A stretch of 7,925 bases of DNA from an uncultured Clostridium sp. (GTDB lineage Bacteria; Bacillota; Clostridia; Clostridiales; Clostridiaceae), in contig CAMNZV010000070.1 in the NCBI GenBank assembly GCA_946575275.1, positions 1 to 7,925 on the forward strand, written 5' to 3'. Numbering within the stretch: position 1 is the first letter of the stretch; each line of letters starts with the position of its first letter. Below are positions 1-6,691 of the stretch, one piece after another. Position numbers and translations under genes: made by a program. Under the pieces are notes generated by a model. It saw only the letters and a list, made by a program, of their open reading frames with translations, was not told the DNA's origin and ran no database searches.

Positions 1-355
1 AGGTAATTAATTCTTTAACTCTTTCATCTATCTCCTTTTTAGTCTTTTTTTTAACTTCAAGACCAAAAGCAATATTTTCATATACTGTCATGTGTCTAAA
101 CAAGGCATAGTTTTGAAATACAAAGCCTATACCTCTCTTACCTGCCGGTATGTCATTAACCTTTGTGCCACCTATTATAATTTCTCCTGAATCTGGATTT
201 TCAAGACCTGCAATCATTCTTAAAATCGTAGTTTTTCCACTTCCACTAGGTCCAAGTAACCCTATTAATTTCCCTTGCTCTATAGAAAAACTAACATTAT
301 CAGAAGCTTTAAATTTCCTAAAAGATTTATTTATATTTTTTAATTCTACATACAT
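1..355 (-). CDS. cysA: Sulfate/thiosulfate ABC transporter ATP-binding protein CysA (5' part of gene, cut by window edge)
   Basis: ATPase subunit that powers sulfate/thiosulfate import through the CysT-CysW channel on the cytoplasmic side of the membrane. The first 118 codons are present, starting MYVELKNINKSF. The Walker A loop GPSGSGKTT is at residues 35-43. The Q-loop glutamine is Q81, inside FVFQNYALFRHMTV, a stretch characteristic of CysA rather than of other ABC ATPases. The LSGGQ signature, Walker B and H-loop lie beyond the left edge, so integrity cannot be judged. The start is the only in-frame ATG next to a good Shine-Dalgarno: GGAGG at 371-367, 11 nt upstream and inside the end of cysW. 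The overlapping ATG at 351 runs straight into a stop. It is the fourth gene of the operon, 3 bp after the cysW stop, so translation is probably coupled. Assignment is secure from motifs and context. Confidence 0.95.
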   Translation of the reverse strand, partial: MYVELKNINKSFRKFKASDNVSFSIEQGKLIGLLGPSGSGKTTILRMIAGLENPDSGEIIIGGTKVNDIPAGKRGIGFVFQNYALFRHMTVYENIAFGLEVKKKTKKEIDERVKELIT

Positions 356-358
356 ATT

Positions 359-1168
359 TTAACTTTCCTCCCTTTTTCCCTTCCATTCAACAATATTTCT
401 AAGAATCAATATAATAACTGCAAATATTACAAGAATAGAGGCTACAGCAAAAGCCTTAGAATATTGATATTCATTGTAAAGTATCTCAATATGTAGAGGC
501 AAAGTATTTGTCTTTCCTCTTATATGCCCTGATACAACTGAAACTGCGCCAAATTCTCCCATAGCCCTAGCTGCACATAATATAATTCCATAAATTAATC
601 CCCACTTTATATTGGGGAATGTAATTTTTCTAAATATAGTAAATCCTCCTGCTCCCATCATAGCTGCTGCCTCTTCTTCCTCAGAGCCTTGTGCACTCAT
701 TAAAGGGATTATTTCCCTAGCCACAAAAGGAAATGTTACAAATATTGTAGCTAAAACAATTCCTGCTGTTGAGAAAACTATTTTTATATCTAATTCCTTA
801 ATAATTCCTTGAAAATATCCACCTCTACCAAATGATAATACAAAGACTAAACCTGCAATAATTGGCGATATAGAAAATGGTAAATCAATTAATGTTGTTA
901 AAAAGTTTTTAAATTTAAATTTATATTTGGTTATTGCAAAGGCTGCAAATACTCCAAAGACTGTATTTAAAATAACTGCTAGAAATGTGGCAACTAGAGT
1001 TAATTTAATAGCTTTTAATGTATAATTATCTGTAACTGCCATTTGATAACTTTCTATTCCATTTGATAAGGATTTAGCTATAACTAATACTAATGGAAGT
1101 ACAAGCATCACAAATAAAAACATTAAAGAAATTCCTATTAAAATCCACTTTCCCTTTGAATTTTTCAA
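359..1168 (-). CDS. cysW: Sulfate/thiosulfate ABC transporter permease CysW
   Basis: Inner-membrane permease that pairs with CysT to form the sulfate channel. From the TTG start it has 269 residues, normal for the family, with about six hydrophobic segments (roughly 8-31, 53-80, 91-113, 131-150, 187-205, 238-258). The EAA loop that contacts the ATPase is at about 164-185 (EEEAAAMMGAGG, ending FP). ARAMGEFGAVSVVSGHIRG at 200-218, followed by KTNTLPLHIEILYNEYQ, is the CysW hallmark. Start choice: an upstream in-frame GTG at 1177-1175 (272 aa) overlaps the cysT stop as GTGA, but it has no spaced Shine-Dalgarno because AGGGA touches it. The TTG at 1168-1166 lies 8 nt after GGAG within AGGGAGTGAT (1182-1173), a near-ideal site, so I prefer it. 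The gene lies 5 bp after cysT and 3 bp before cysA. Confidence 0.95.
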   Translation of the reverse strand: MKNSKGKWILIGISLMFLFVMLVLPLVLVIAKSLSNGIESYQMAVTDNYTLKAIKLTLVATFLAVILNTVFGVFAAFAITKYKFKFKNFLTTLIDLPFSISPIIAGLVFVLSFGRGGYFQGIIKELDIKIVFSTAGIVLATIFVTFPFVAREIIPLMSAQGSEEEEAAAMMGAGGFTIFRKITFPNIKWGLIYGIILCAARAMGEFGAVSVVSGHIRGKTNTLPLHIEILYNEYQYSKAFAVASILVIFAVIILILRNIVEWKGKREES

Positions 1169-1172
1169 TTTT

Positions 1173-1182
1173 ATCACTCCCT
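1173..1182 (-). promoter_or_regulatory. Ribosome-binding site deciding the cysW start (TTG over GTG)
   Basis: On the minus strand AGGGAGTGAT matches the anti-Shine-Dalgarno consensus and includes the cysT stop codon TGA. GGAG ends 8 nt before TTG at 1168, whereas the GTG at 1177 is inside the site itself. Ribosomes ending cysT would sit on this site, consistent with translational coupling. This is seen in the sequence; use of TTG is inferred. Confidence 0.7.
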
Positions 1183-1998
1183 ATTAAATTTATTTGTTCT
1201 AACTTGTATAATGTTTATAAATAAAAGGACCAAGAAAGATAAAATAAGCATTACTACTGCAATTGATGTTGCTCCTGCATAATCATATTGTTCTAGTTTA
1301 CTCATAATTAATAGAGGTGCTATTTCTGTTTTCATAGGCATATTTCCTGAAATAAACACTACACTCCCATATTCTCCAACCCCTCTTGCAAATGCCAACC
1401 CAAAGCCTGTTAATAACGCTGGTAATACCTCTGGAAATATTACCTTAATGAAGGTTCTAAATCTGCCTGCCCCAAGCATTGTTGCTGCTTCTTCATACAT
1501 ACTATCAAGTTCTGAAAGTACTGGTTGTACTGTTCTAACTACAAAAGGAATTCCTATAAAAGTTAATGCAACAGTAATTCCAAAGGTTGAAAAGGCAGAC
1601 TCTATTCCAAGAGAATATAGTTTCCCTCCAATCCATCCATTTTCTGAATATAGAGTTGTCAAGGCAATACCTGCAACTGAAGTTGGAAGGGCAAAAGGTA
1701 AATCAATAATTCCATCAACTATTCTCTTTAAAGGAAAATCATATCTAGTTAATACCCAAGCTATAATAAGCCCAAATATACAATTTATAATAGCTGCATT
1801 AAAAGCTGTTGAAAAACTAACTTTGTATGCTTGCAAAACCCTACTGTCTGTTACAGTTTCTATAAATCCATGAAATCCAATATTACATGCTTTTAGCACT
1901 ATTGTTGATAATGGTATTAATACTATTAACCCTAAATATACCAAGGTAATTCCCATGGAAAGTTTAAACCCTGGTATTACTTTCCTTTGCTTTTTCAT
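1174..1998 (-). CDS. cysT: Sulfate/thiosulfate ABC transporter permease CysT (CysU)
   Basis: Membrane permease, partner of CysW, 274 residues, as expected for the family. Hydrophobic segments are at about 15-36, 62-84, 97-117, 137-157, 193-210 and 243-264. Family-typical stretches are RYDFPLKRIVDGIIDLPFAL (85-104) and ARGVGEYGSVVFISGNMP (204-221). The EAA loop YEEAATMLGAGRF is at 168-180, ending in FP at 188-189; it docks on the CysA ATPase. The ATG at 1998 is preceded by AAGGGGTGA with close spacing. The gene starts 11 bp after the sbp stop, and its own stop TGA overlaps the Shine-Dalgarno of cysW. Role and assignment are secure. Sulfate versus thiosulfate preference cannot be read from the permease. 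Confidence 0.95.
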   Translation of the reverse strand: MKKQRKVIPGFKLSMGITLVYLGLIVLIPLSTIVLKACNIGFHGFIETVTDSRVLQAYKVSFSTAFNAAIINCIFGLIIAWVLTRYDFPLKRIVDGIIDLPFALPTSVAGIALTTLYSENGWIGGKLYSLGIESAFSTFGITVALTFIGIPFVVRTVQPVLSELDSMYEEAATMLGAGRFRTFIKVIFPEVLPALLTGFGLAFARGVGEYGSVVFISGNMPMKTEIAPLLIMSKLEQYDYAGATSIAVVMLILSFLVLLFINIIQVRTNKFNRE

Positions 1999-2009
1999 GT
2001 TTTCACCCC

Positions 2010-3035
2010 TTATTTTGCAATATAAATTTCATCAAATATTCCACCATCTGAAAAATGTGTTTTTTGAGCCTTTGTCCACCCACCAAATATATCATCTACA
2101 GTTACAAGTTCTATATCTTTAAAAATATCCTTATATTTTTCTAGTATTTCTTTATTTCTTGGTCTATAATAATTCTTTGCAGCTATTTCTTGACCTTCAT
2201 CACTATACAAATAATCTAAATATTCCTTTGCAACTTCTTCTGTTCCCTTATCCTTTGCAACTTCATCAACAATTGCAACTGGTGGTTCTGCAAGTATGCT
2301 TAAAGATGGTGTTATAATTTCAAATTCACTATTACCATCTGCTATTGATAGATATGCTTCATTCTCCCAGGCAATTAAAACATCTCCAATTCCATTTTCA
2401 ACAAAGCTAGTAGTTGCACCTCTAGCACCTGAATCAAGGACTTTCACATTCCCATATAGTGCCTTTACAAATTCTTTTGCCTTTGCTTCATCATTATTAT
2501 TATTTTTTAATGCATATGCCCATGCAGCTAAATAGTTCCATCTAGCCCCACCAGAAGTTTTAGGATTTGGAGTTACTATTGATACGTCATCACGTATTAA
2601 ATCATCCCAATCAGTAATGTTTTTGGGATTTCCTTTTCTAACTAGGAATACTATTGTTGATGTGTAAGGTGCACTATTATCTTTAAATTCGCTTTGCCAA
2701 CCTGAATCTATTAATCCCGAATTGCTAATTTCATCAATGTCATATGCAAGAGCTAAGGTTACAACATCTGCCTGTAACCCTTCAATTACAGAACGTCCTT
2801 GCTTTCCAGAGCCACCATGTGATTGATTTATAGTTACATCCACACCTGTTTTTTCTTTGTAATATTGTATAAACTTTTCATTATATTCTGTGTATAATTC
2901 TCTTGTTGGATCATAGGATACATTTAAAAGCTCTACAGAATTATCTTGATTGGTACTTTTGTTATAAAAGCAACCTAGAAGACTTCCTGCAAACAAAGAT
3001 AATATTAATAATGTACTGATGATTTTCTTTTTCAT
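2010..3035 (-). CDS. sbp: Sulfate/thiosulfate ABC transporter substrate-binding lipoprotein
   Basis: Extracytoplasmic sulfate receptor, anchored as a lipoprotein as usual in Gram-positives. The N-terminus has KKK, a hydrophobic core and a lipobox LLGC, with C22 as the predicted lipidated residue. The mature part carries the hallmarks of the Sbp/CysP family: [12 protein letters not shown] (36-47), [20 protein letters not shown] (72-91), [13 protein letters not shown] (160-172), and a C-terminal DDIFGGW (314-320) followed by [11 protein letters not shown]. Length (341 aa) fits the family. These motifs separate it from molybdate and phosphate binding proteins; sulfate versus thiosulfate preference is not decided, and cysP is the alternative symbol. 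The ATG at 3035 follows GGGGGAGAAG. It is the first gene of the operon, about 44 nt downstream of a near-consensus promoter. Confidence 0.95.
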   Translation of the reverse strand: MKKKIISTLLILSLFAGSLLGCFYNKSTNQDNSVELLNVSYDPTRELYTEYNEKFIQYYKEKTGVDVTINQSHGGSGKQGRSVIEGLQADVVTLALAYDIDEISNSGLIDSGWQSEFKDNSAPYTSTIVFLVRKGNPKNITDWDDLIRDDVSIVTPNPKTSGGARWNYLAAWAYALKNNNNDEAKAKEFVKALYGNVKVLDSGARGATTSFVENGIGDVLIAWENEAYLSIADGNSEFEIITPSLSILAEPPVAIVDEVAKDKGTEEVAKEYLDYLYSDEGQEIAAKNYYRPRNKEILEKYKDIFKDIELVTVDDIFGGWTKAQKTHFSDGGIFDEIYIAK

Positions 3036-3053
3036 CTTCTCTCCCCCTTAATT

Positions 3054-3085
3054 AAACATATATGTCTTATATGAAATCTATGTTT
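3054..3085 (-). promoter_or_regulatory. Possible operator: AAACATA/TATGTTT inverted repeat in the sbp leader
   Basis: On the minus strand AAACATA (3085-3079) abuts the -10 box, and its inverse TATGTTT (3060-3054) follows after 18 nt. The same pair of 7-mers occurs just downstream of the cysK -10 box with a 9-nt spacer. The arms are AT-rich, so chance is possible. The shared placement at two sulfur-gene promoters is the reason to list it. A regulator is inferred, not identified. Confidence 0.4.
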
Positions 3086-3114
3086 AGTATATGTTCAAAA
3101 GTAAATTTTGTCAA
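3086..3114 (-). promoter_or_regulatory. Sigma-A-type promoter of the sbp-cysT-cysW-cysA operon
   Basis: On the minus strand TTGACA (3114-3109), a 17-bp spacer, then TATACT (3091-3086). This is a perfect -35 and a five-of-six -10. Transcription would begin near 3079, leaving a leader of about 44 nt before the sbp ATG. That is too short for a T-box or SAM riboswitch. Confidence 0.85.
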
Positions 3115-3124
3115 TAATAAAATT

Positions 3125-3161
3125 AAAAAACCATTGCATAATTTTTATGCAATGGTTTTTT
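3125..3161 (-). terminator. Rho-independent terminator after the HAD hydrolase gene
   Basis: Perfect 17-bp inverted repeat: arms 3125-3141 and 3145-3161, loop of 3 nt, core CCATTGCATAA. It is A-rich on one flank and T-rich on the other, so it can work on either strand. On the minus strand it begins at the last base of the HAD stop codon and ends in a T run. It lies 10 bp upstream of the sbp -35 box, insulating the sulfate operon from upstream transcription. Confidence 0.9.
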
Positions 3162-3886
3162 TACAATAACTTCAAACAATCTAAATCCAATTTGTATATA
3201 GCATCTTTTCTTTCTACTATAACATTTACTCGCTTTTTAAGTTCCTCATCATTACTAACCTTTGTTAATAATTCCCTTGTAGGATTCATGCAATAAGGAT
3301 TTCCCACCATTTTTAACATTTGATAGTCTCCACCTGTGTCTCCATAGGCATAGCAATTATTCAAATCCGCATTATAAATTTTAATTAATTCTAATATGGC
3401 TTTCTCTTTACTTTTACTATCCCACATAGGAATAACCTTACCATTATAAACATCATTATCTTTAAGATATACTGCTCCCCGATAATCTGTTAGACCATAC
3501 TTTTGTGCCATTTCTTTTACTAATTCTATAGGAGAGCCTGATACTGCAATTGTTATATGTCCTTGTTCCTTATGCCACTTTATCTTATCTCTTGTATAGG
3601 TATATACCCTATCACCCTTTTGTTCTATAACCTTCTTAGCTATATTTTCAATTTCATAGCTTTTAAGACCTATTATAGATTGCATATACACCTCTATCAT
3701 TTTGTATAGGTAATCGTCATAATCCCCCTGCCGTCTATCCCAGTTAGTATATTCTGGTCTAACATCCTTATACCATTTTGCTCCATCTATAATTTCAAAC
3801 TTCACCATTTTCTTGAATACTTCAGTAATTAATCCTTCTCTATATATAGTTCCATCTATATCAAAAAAAGCTATTGTGTTTTTCAT
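3161..3886 (-). CDS. HAD-superfamily hydrolase, subfamily IB (SerB-like phosphatase)
   Basis: Cytoplasmic phosphatase-type enzyme of 241 aa. Motif I is FFDIDGT with nucleophile D9 and acid/base D11. Motif II is AVSGS with S116. A lysine around K158-K162 fits motif III. Motif IV is YGDTGGDYQML with D183 and D187 for magnesium. The region between motifs I and II (about 15-105) is a helical cap, as in the SerB-like IB group that includes phosphoserine phosphatases and related enzymes. The substrate cannot be read. Its place between cysK and the sulfate operon might suggest phosphoserine, since serine is the precursor of O-acetylserine, but this is only inference; many IB members act on other phosphomonoesters. 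The ATG at 3886 follows AAAGGAG with good spacing. The start region is embedded in a perfect palindrome, and the gene has its own terminator. Confidence 0.88.
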   Translation of the reverse strand: MKNTIAFFDIDGTIYREGLITEVFKKMVKFEIIDGAKWYKDVRPEYTNWDRRQGDYDDYLYKMIEVYMQSIIGLKSYEIENIAKKVIEQKGDRVYTYTRDKIKWHKEQGHITIAVSGSPIELVKEMAQKYGLTDYRGAVYLKDNDVYNGKVIPMWDSKSKEKAILELIKIYNADLNNCYAYGDTGGDYQMLKMVGNPYCMNPTRELLTKVSNDEELKKRVNVIVERKDAIYKLDLDCLKLL

Positions 3887-3911
3887 AATATCACTCCTTT
3901 AGTGATATTAT
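3885..3911 (-). promoter_or_regulatory. Perfect palindrome over the HAD gene -10 box, Shine-Dalgarno and start codon
   Basis: ATAATATCACT, then 5 nt AAAGG, then AGTGATATTAT on the minus strand: 11-bp perfect arms (3911-3901 and 3895-3885). The loop plus the next bases form the Shine-Dalgarno AAAGGAG, and the second arm runs into the ATG. The first arm overlaps the likely -10 box. It could be a DNA operator for a dimeric repressor or, if transcription starts further upstream, an RNA hairpin gating translation. Confidence 0.6.
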
Positions 3912-3915
3912 ATCA
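3907..3915 (-). promoter_or_regulatory. Extended -10 promoter candidate of the HAD gene
   Basis: The minus strand reads TGATATAAT, an extended -10 (TG-N-TATAAT), with no convincing -35. The start of transcription would be near 3900, giving a leader of about 14 nt that begins at the Shine-Dalgarno. A second TATAAT at 3921-3916 is an alternative that would place the whole palindrome in the transcript. Confidence 0.45.
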
Positions 3916-3962
3916 ATTATACTTATTTTATTCTAATTTTTTCATTCTTATCTATCACATAG

Positions 3963-3997
3963 CAAATTCGCCCTGTTACAAAACAGAAGCGAATTTG
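3963..3997 (-). other. Stem-loop downstream of cysK without a T tract
   Basis: Arms CAAATTCGC (3963-3971) and GCGAATTTG (3989-3997) enclose an inner stem CTGTT/AACAG (3973-3977, 3982-3986) with loop ACAA and a small internal mismatch. It begins 19 bp after the cysK stop, where a terminator would be expected. However, no T run follows on either strand. It may be a weak terminator, a 3' mRNA-protecting hairpin or a protein-binding site. Confidence 0.5.
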
Positions 3998-4016
3998 GTA
4001 AAGAAATCTAATTTAA

Positions 4017-4952
4017 TTATTTATCTTGAGATAATGCAGTTGACAAATATCTTTCACCTGTATCTGGTAGTAAAACAACTATGGTCTTCCCTTTGTTTTC
4101 TGATCTTTTAGCTAATTCACTAGCTGCAAATAATGCAGCACCTGAAGAAATACCCACTAATAGTCCTTCCCTTTTTGATAACTCTCTTGATGTTTCGAAG
4201 GCATCTTCATTTTCAACTTTAATAATCTCATCATATATCTTTGTATTTAGTGTATCTGGAATAAATCCTGCTCCAATACCTTGAATTTTATGAGGTCCTG
4301 ATTTTCCCTCCGATAATACTGGAGAGGCTGCAGGTTCTACTGCTACTATTTTAATATTTGGGTTTTGTGATTTTAAATATTCACCAACTCCAGTTACTGT
4401 TCCTCCAGTTCCAACACCAGCAACAAATATATCTACTTTTCCATCTGTATCTTCAAATATTTCAGGTCCAGTAGTCTTTCTGTGAACCTCTGGATTTGCA
4501 GGATTTTGGAATTGACCTGGGATATATGAATATTCATATTGTGTTGCTAATTCTTCAGCTTTAGCAATTGCACCCTTCATTCCTTTAGCTCCTTCAGTTA
4601 ACACAATTTCAGCTCCATAAGCCTTAATTAAGCTACGTCTTTCAACACTCATTGTTTCAGGCATTACTATAATTACCTTATATCCTTTTGCAGATCCTAT
4701 AGACGCTATTCCAATACCTGTATTACCGCTGGTTGGTTCTATAATTACTGTTCCTTCTTTTAACAATCCTTTATTTTCTGCATCCTCTATCATAGCTTTA
4801 GCAATTCTATCTTTTACACTTCCTGCAGGATTAAAATATTCTAATTTTGCCAAAACTTTAGCCTCTAACTTATTAGCTTTACTATATTTTCCAAGGTCTA
4901 GCAAAGGTGTCCTACCTACTAATTCTGATAAATTTTTATATACTCTTCCCAT
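4017..4952 (-). CDS. cysK: Cysteine synthase A (O-acetylserine sulfhydrylase)
   Basis: PLP-dependent enzyme that makes L-cysteine and acetate from O-acetyl-L-serine and sulfide in the cytoplasm. In the 311-aa protein, VGRTPLL is at 12-18. NPAGSVKDR carries the PLP Schiff-base lysine K47. PTSGNTG (73-79) is the substrate-binding loop. GTGGT (181-185) holds the PLP phosphate. GISSG (267-271) contains the serine facing the pyridine nitrogen. Length and motifs fit CysK/CysM; family-level assignment as CysK is likely but CysM cannot be excluded. Start choice: an ATG nine codons upstream (4979) would translate the Shine-Dalgarno itself as Lys-Gly-Gly, and AAAAGGAGG at 4968-4960 sits 7 nt before the ATG at 4952. 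It is a single gene with its own promoter, completing assimilation of sulfate imported by the neighbouring operon. Confidence 0.95.
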   Translation of the reverse strand: MGRVYKNLSELVGRTPLLDLGKYSKANKLEAKVLAKLEYFNPAGSVKDRIAKAMIEDAENKGLLKEGTVIIEPTSGNTGIGIASIGSAKGYKVIIVMPETMSVERRSLIKAYGAEIVLTEGAKGMKGAIAKAEELATQYEYSYIPGQFQNPANPEVHRKTTGPEIFEDTDGKVDIFVAGVGTGGTVTGVGEYLKSQNPNIKIVAVEPAASPVLSEGKSGPHKIQGIGAGFIPDTLNTKIYDEIIKVENEDAFETSRELSKREGLLVGISSGAALFAASELAKRSENKGKTIVVLLPDTGERYLSTALSQDK

Positions 4953-4959
4953 TTCAAAT

Positions 4960-4968
4960 CCTCCTTTT
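4960..4968 (-). promoter_or_regulatory. Ribosome-binding site deciding the cysK start
   Basis: AAAAGGAGG on the minus strand is 7 nt from the ATG at 4952 and is a full match to the anti-Shine-Dalgarno core. It excludes the upstream ATG at 4979, which has no such site. Confidence 0.9.
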
Positions 4969-4973
4969 AAATA

Positions 4974-4996
4974 AAACATACATCATAAATATGTTT
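4974..4996 (-). promoter_or_regulatory. Possible operator: AAACATA/TATGTTT inverted repeat in the cysK leader
   Basis: On the minus strand AAACATA (4996-4990), 9 nt, TATGTTT (4980-4974), between the -10 box and the Shine-Dalgarno. The same arms occur in the sbp leader. An overlapping inverted repeat ATCATA/TATGAT is also present (4982-4987 and 4999-5004). It is a candidate site for a shared sulfur or cysteine regulator; the regulator is unknown. Confidence 0.4.
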
Positions 4997-5007
4997 ACTA
5001 TGATATA

Positions 5008-5036
5008 AGTATATTCTTATTCCTTATTAATGTCAA
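5008..5036 (-). promoter_or_regulatory. Sigma-A-type promoter of cysK
   Basis: Minus strand TTGACA (5036-5031), 17 bp, TATACT (5013-5008): the same two hexamers and spacing as the sbp promoter. The transcript would begin near 5001 with a leader of about 49 nt, leaving no room for a T-box or S-box. Confidence 0.85.
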
Positions 5037-5097
5037 TACTTTTTATATTTCGTTCACTTTGTTCTTAAAATATTAACTTATTTTACTATTTATAAAT

Positions 5098-5126
5098 TTG
5101 AGGTTCATTCTAGTATAGTTTACAAT
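5098..5126 (+). promoter_or_regulatory. Sigma-A-type promoter of the CZB-domain chemoreceptor gene
   Basis: TTGAGG (5098-5103), 17 bp, TACAAT (5121-5126), followed by the Shine-Dalgarno AAGGAGG at 5140-5146, which is 9 nt before the ATG. It is divergent from the cysK promoter, with about 60 bp between the two -35 boxes. I see no flagellar sigma (SigD-like) -10 box here. Confidence 0.6.
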
Positions 5127-5155
5127 TATATTATAGCCTAAGGAGGAATAATATT

Positions 5156-6631
5156 ATGTTTAAAAAGAAAACTCGCGGAGATTGTAACGAAGCCAAATGT
5201 ATAATAAGTTATGTGGAAAATTCTATGAAAAATATAGATGAGCCACTGCCAAATGTAGATTATCATATTCACAAAGATTTACTTAAGAAATTTGACAAAC
5301 TAATAACTAACGAAAGAAATTTAGCTAACTCTGCAAATAAAATATTGGATGTAGCAACTGCTTTAAGCACCTTCGATGTTGGAATGACTCATATTTCATA
5401 TGAACTTAGTGATTTTGCAAAGGAACTTGCAGAGGTAAGTGAATCTAATTTAGCAATTGTTGAAGAAACTAATGCTAGTATGACTGAAGTTAGTCAATCC
5501 ATTGATTCTACCTCTGAAACTTTAGATAGTATTGCAACTAAATCTGAAAGCTTTTCTAAGAAAAATGATGATAGTATGGAATTTTTAAATGAAGTTAAAA
5601 GTATAAAAGATTCACTACTTAAGGATTTTTCAGTTATGAATACTAGTATTAATAACCTAGTTAATCTTTCTATTGGAATAAGCCAAATAGTAAATAGTGT
5701 TCAAAATATTGCAGAACAAACTAATTTACTTGCACTAAATGCAGCAATTGAAGCTGCAAGGGCTGGTGATGCTGGCAAAGGCTTTGCTGTTGTAGCAGAG
5801 GAGGTTCGAAAACTTGCTGATGATACAAAGGAAAATTTACAAGGCATGGGAACTTTCTTAGTTGATATTCAAAATGCTGCTAAGGAAAGTGAAAACAGTC
5901 TTCAAAATACTCAAAAATTAACAGAAAAAATGAGTGACAAAATTGATATAGTGTCTACTACTACTAATGGAAATGTTAAAATGCTTAAAGAATTAGTTTC
6001 AAATATTGAAGAAATTCAAAATACCATGCAAAATGTAAAATATTCAACTGTAGAAATTAAAAACGCCATGGAAAATTCAACAGCAGATGCTGAAAAACTT
6101 ACTGAAATGACTCAACAAATTCAAAAAGACTCTAATGACAGTATAGAATTTTCTCAAAAAATATCAGAAGTTGATAGTGAATTATCTGTACTTGTAACTG
6201 AAATGTTTAATAGTTTAAAAGGGAGTAATAATAATTTAGCCAATTCCCAAATACTGAAATTTGTAGAAAAGGGAATAATTTCTCATAAAAATTGGATTGA
6301 AGAGCTTTCAAAAATGGTTTCATTAATGAAGGTATATCCCCTTCAAACTAATCCAAACAAATGTGCTTTTGGACATTTTTATAATGCTGTTGAAATAAAC
6401 AATCCAAAATTAAAAGATACTTGGAATTCTATAGAGGATTTACATAAAGAATTTCATAATTTAGGAGAGAAAGCAGTTACTGCAATAAATAACAATAATT
6501 CAGCTTCTGCAAATTCTTATCTTAATGAAGCTGTAGCTATCTCAAAAAAATTAATATCAATTTTAGAAAATATTAAATTAGGAATAGAAGAATTAGAATT
6601 AAATAAAGAAGATGCCATTTTAGATATTTAA
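5156..6631 (+). CDS. Soluble methyl-accepting chemotaxis protein with C-terminal CZB zinc-binding domain
   Basis: Cytoplasmic chemoreceptor of 491 aa with no hydrophobic segment long enough to cross the membrane. The signalling hairpin spans about 60-350. Its tip [20 protein letters not shown] (187-206), followed by [18 protein letters not shown], is where CheA and CheW bind. IVEETNAS (101-108) resembles a methylation site. The C-terminal domain (about 365-480) fits the CZB family: H377 in SHKNW, C403 in KCAFGHF, and H430 and H434 in LHKEFH form the 3-His/1-Cys zinc set. CZB receptors in other bacteria respond to zinc, pH or oxidants such as hypochlorite. The N-terminus has a Cys pair C10-X4-C15 before YVEN. 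Expected role: adjusting CheA activity in response to a cytosolic metal or redox signal. Start supported by AAGGAGG at 5140-5146; the gene ends at a terminator. Confidence 0.92.
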   Translation: MFKKKTRGDCNEAKCIISYVENSMKNIDEPLPNVDYHIHKDLLKKFDKLITNERNLANSANKILDVATALSTFDVGMTHISYELSDFAKELAEVSESNLAIVEETNASMTEVSQSIDSTSETLDSIATKSESFSKKNDDSMEFLNEVKSIKDSLLKDFSVMNTSINNLVNLSIGISQIVNSVQNIAEQTNLLALNAAIEAARAGDAGKGFAVVAEEVRKLADDTKENLQGMGTFLVDIQNAAKESENSLQNTQKLTEKMSDKIDIVSTTTNGNVKMLKELVSNIEEIQNTMQNVKYSTVEIKNAMENSTADAEKLTEMTQQIQKDSNDSIEFSQKISEVDSELSVLVTEMFNSLKGSNNNLANSQILKFVEKGIISHKNWIEELSKMVSLMKVYPLQTNPNKCAFGHFYNAVEINNPKLKDTWNSIEDLHKEFHNLGEKAVTAINNNNSASANSYLNEAVAISKKLISILENIKLGIEELELNKEDAILDI

Positions 6632-6643
6632 CTAAAAGTAGAA

Positions 6644-6677
6644 AAACTGTGGAACTAAACAAATAGTTCCACAGTTT
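6644..6677. terminator. Bidirectional terminator between the two convergent chemoreceptor genes
   Basis: Perfect 14-bp stem with arms AAACTGTGGAACTA (6644-6657) and its inverse (6664-6677), with a 6-nt loop. T-rich stretches follow on both strands. It is 12 bp after the plus-strand stop and 14 bp from the minus-strand stop, so it serves both genes. Confidence 0.88.
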
Positions 6678-6691
6678 ATTATTTATCCATT

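Noticed and set aside
150..362. Plus-strand open frame of 70 codons
   Set aside because: Antisense shadow of cysA, which has Walker A and CysA-specific motifs on the other strand.
612..812. Plus-strand open frame inside cysW
   Set aside because: Mirror of the EAA-loop region of the permease; no ribosome site or family features.
1448..1873. 141-codon plus-strand frame inside cysT
   Set aside because: Long only because the opposite frame of the permease is poor in stops; antisense of the EAA and CysT hallmark regions.
2296..2535. Plus-strand frame inside sbp
   Set aside because: Antisense of conserved Sbp sequence; no Shine-Dalgarno.
3108..3296. Plus-strand frame across the terminator and the 3' end of the HAD gene
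   Set aside because: It reads through a perfect terminator stem and overlaps the coding end of the HAD gene; low-complexity translation.
3902..4284. Two plus-strand frames around the 3' end of cysK
   Set aside because: Both are antisense or intergenic AT-rich readings without ribosome sites; cysK motifs are clear on the minus strand.
4953..4979. Nine-codon N-terminal extension of CysK
   Set aside because: It translates the Shine-Dalgarno AAAAGGAGG; the ATG at 4952 is ideally spaced and gives the family's [20 protein letters not shown] start.
4953..5007. T-box or SAM riboswitch upstream of cysK
   Set aside because: The predicted leader is only about 49 nt and shows no T-box sequence, anti-terminator or terminator hairpin.
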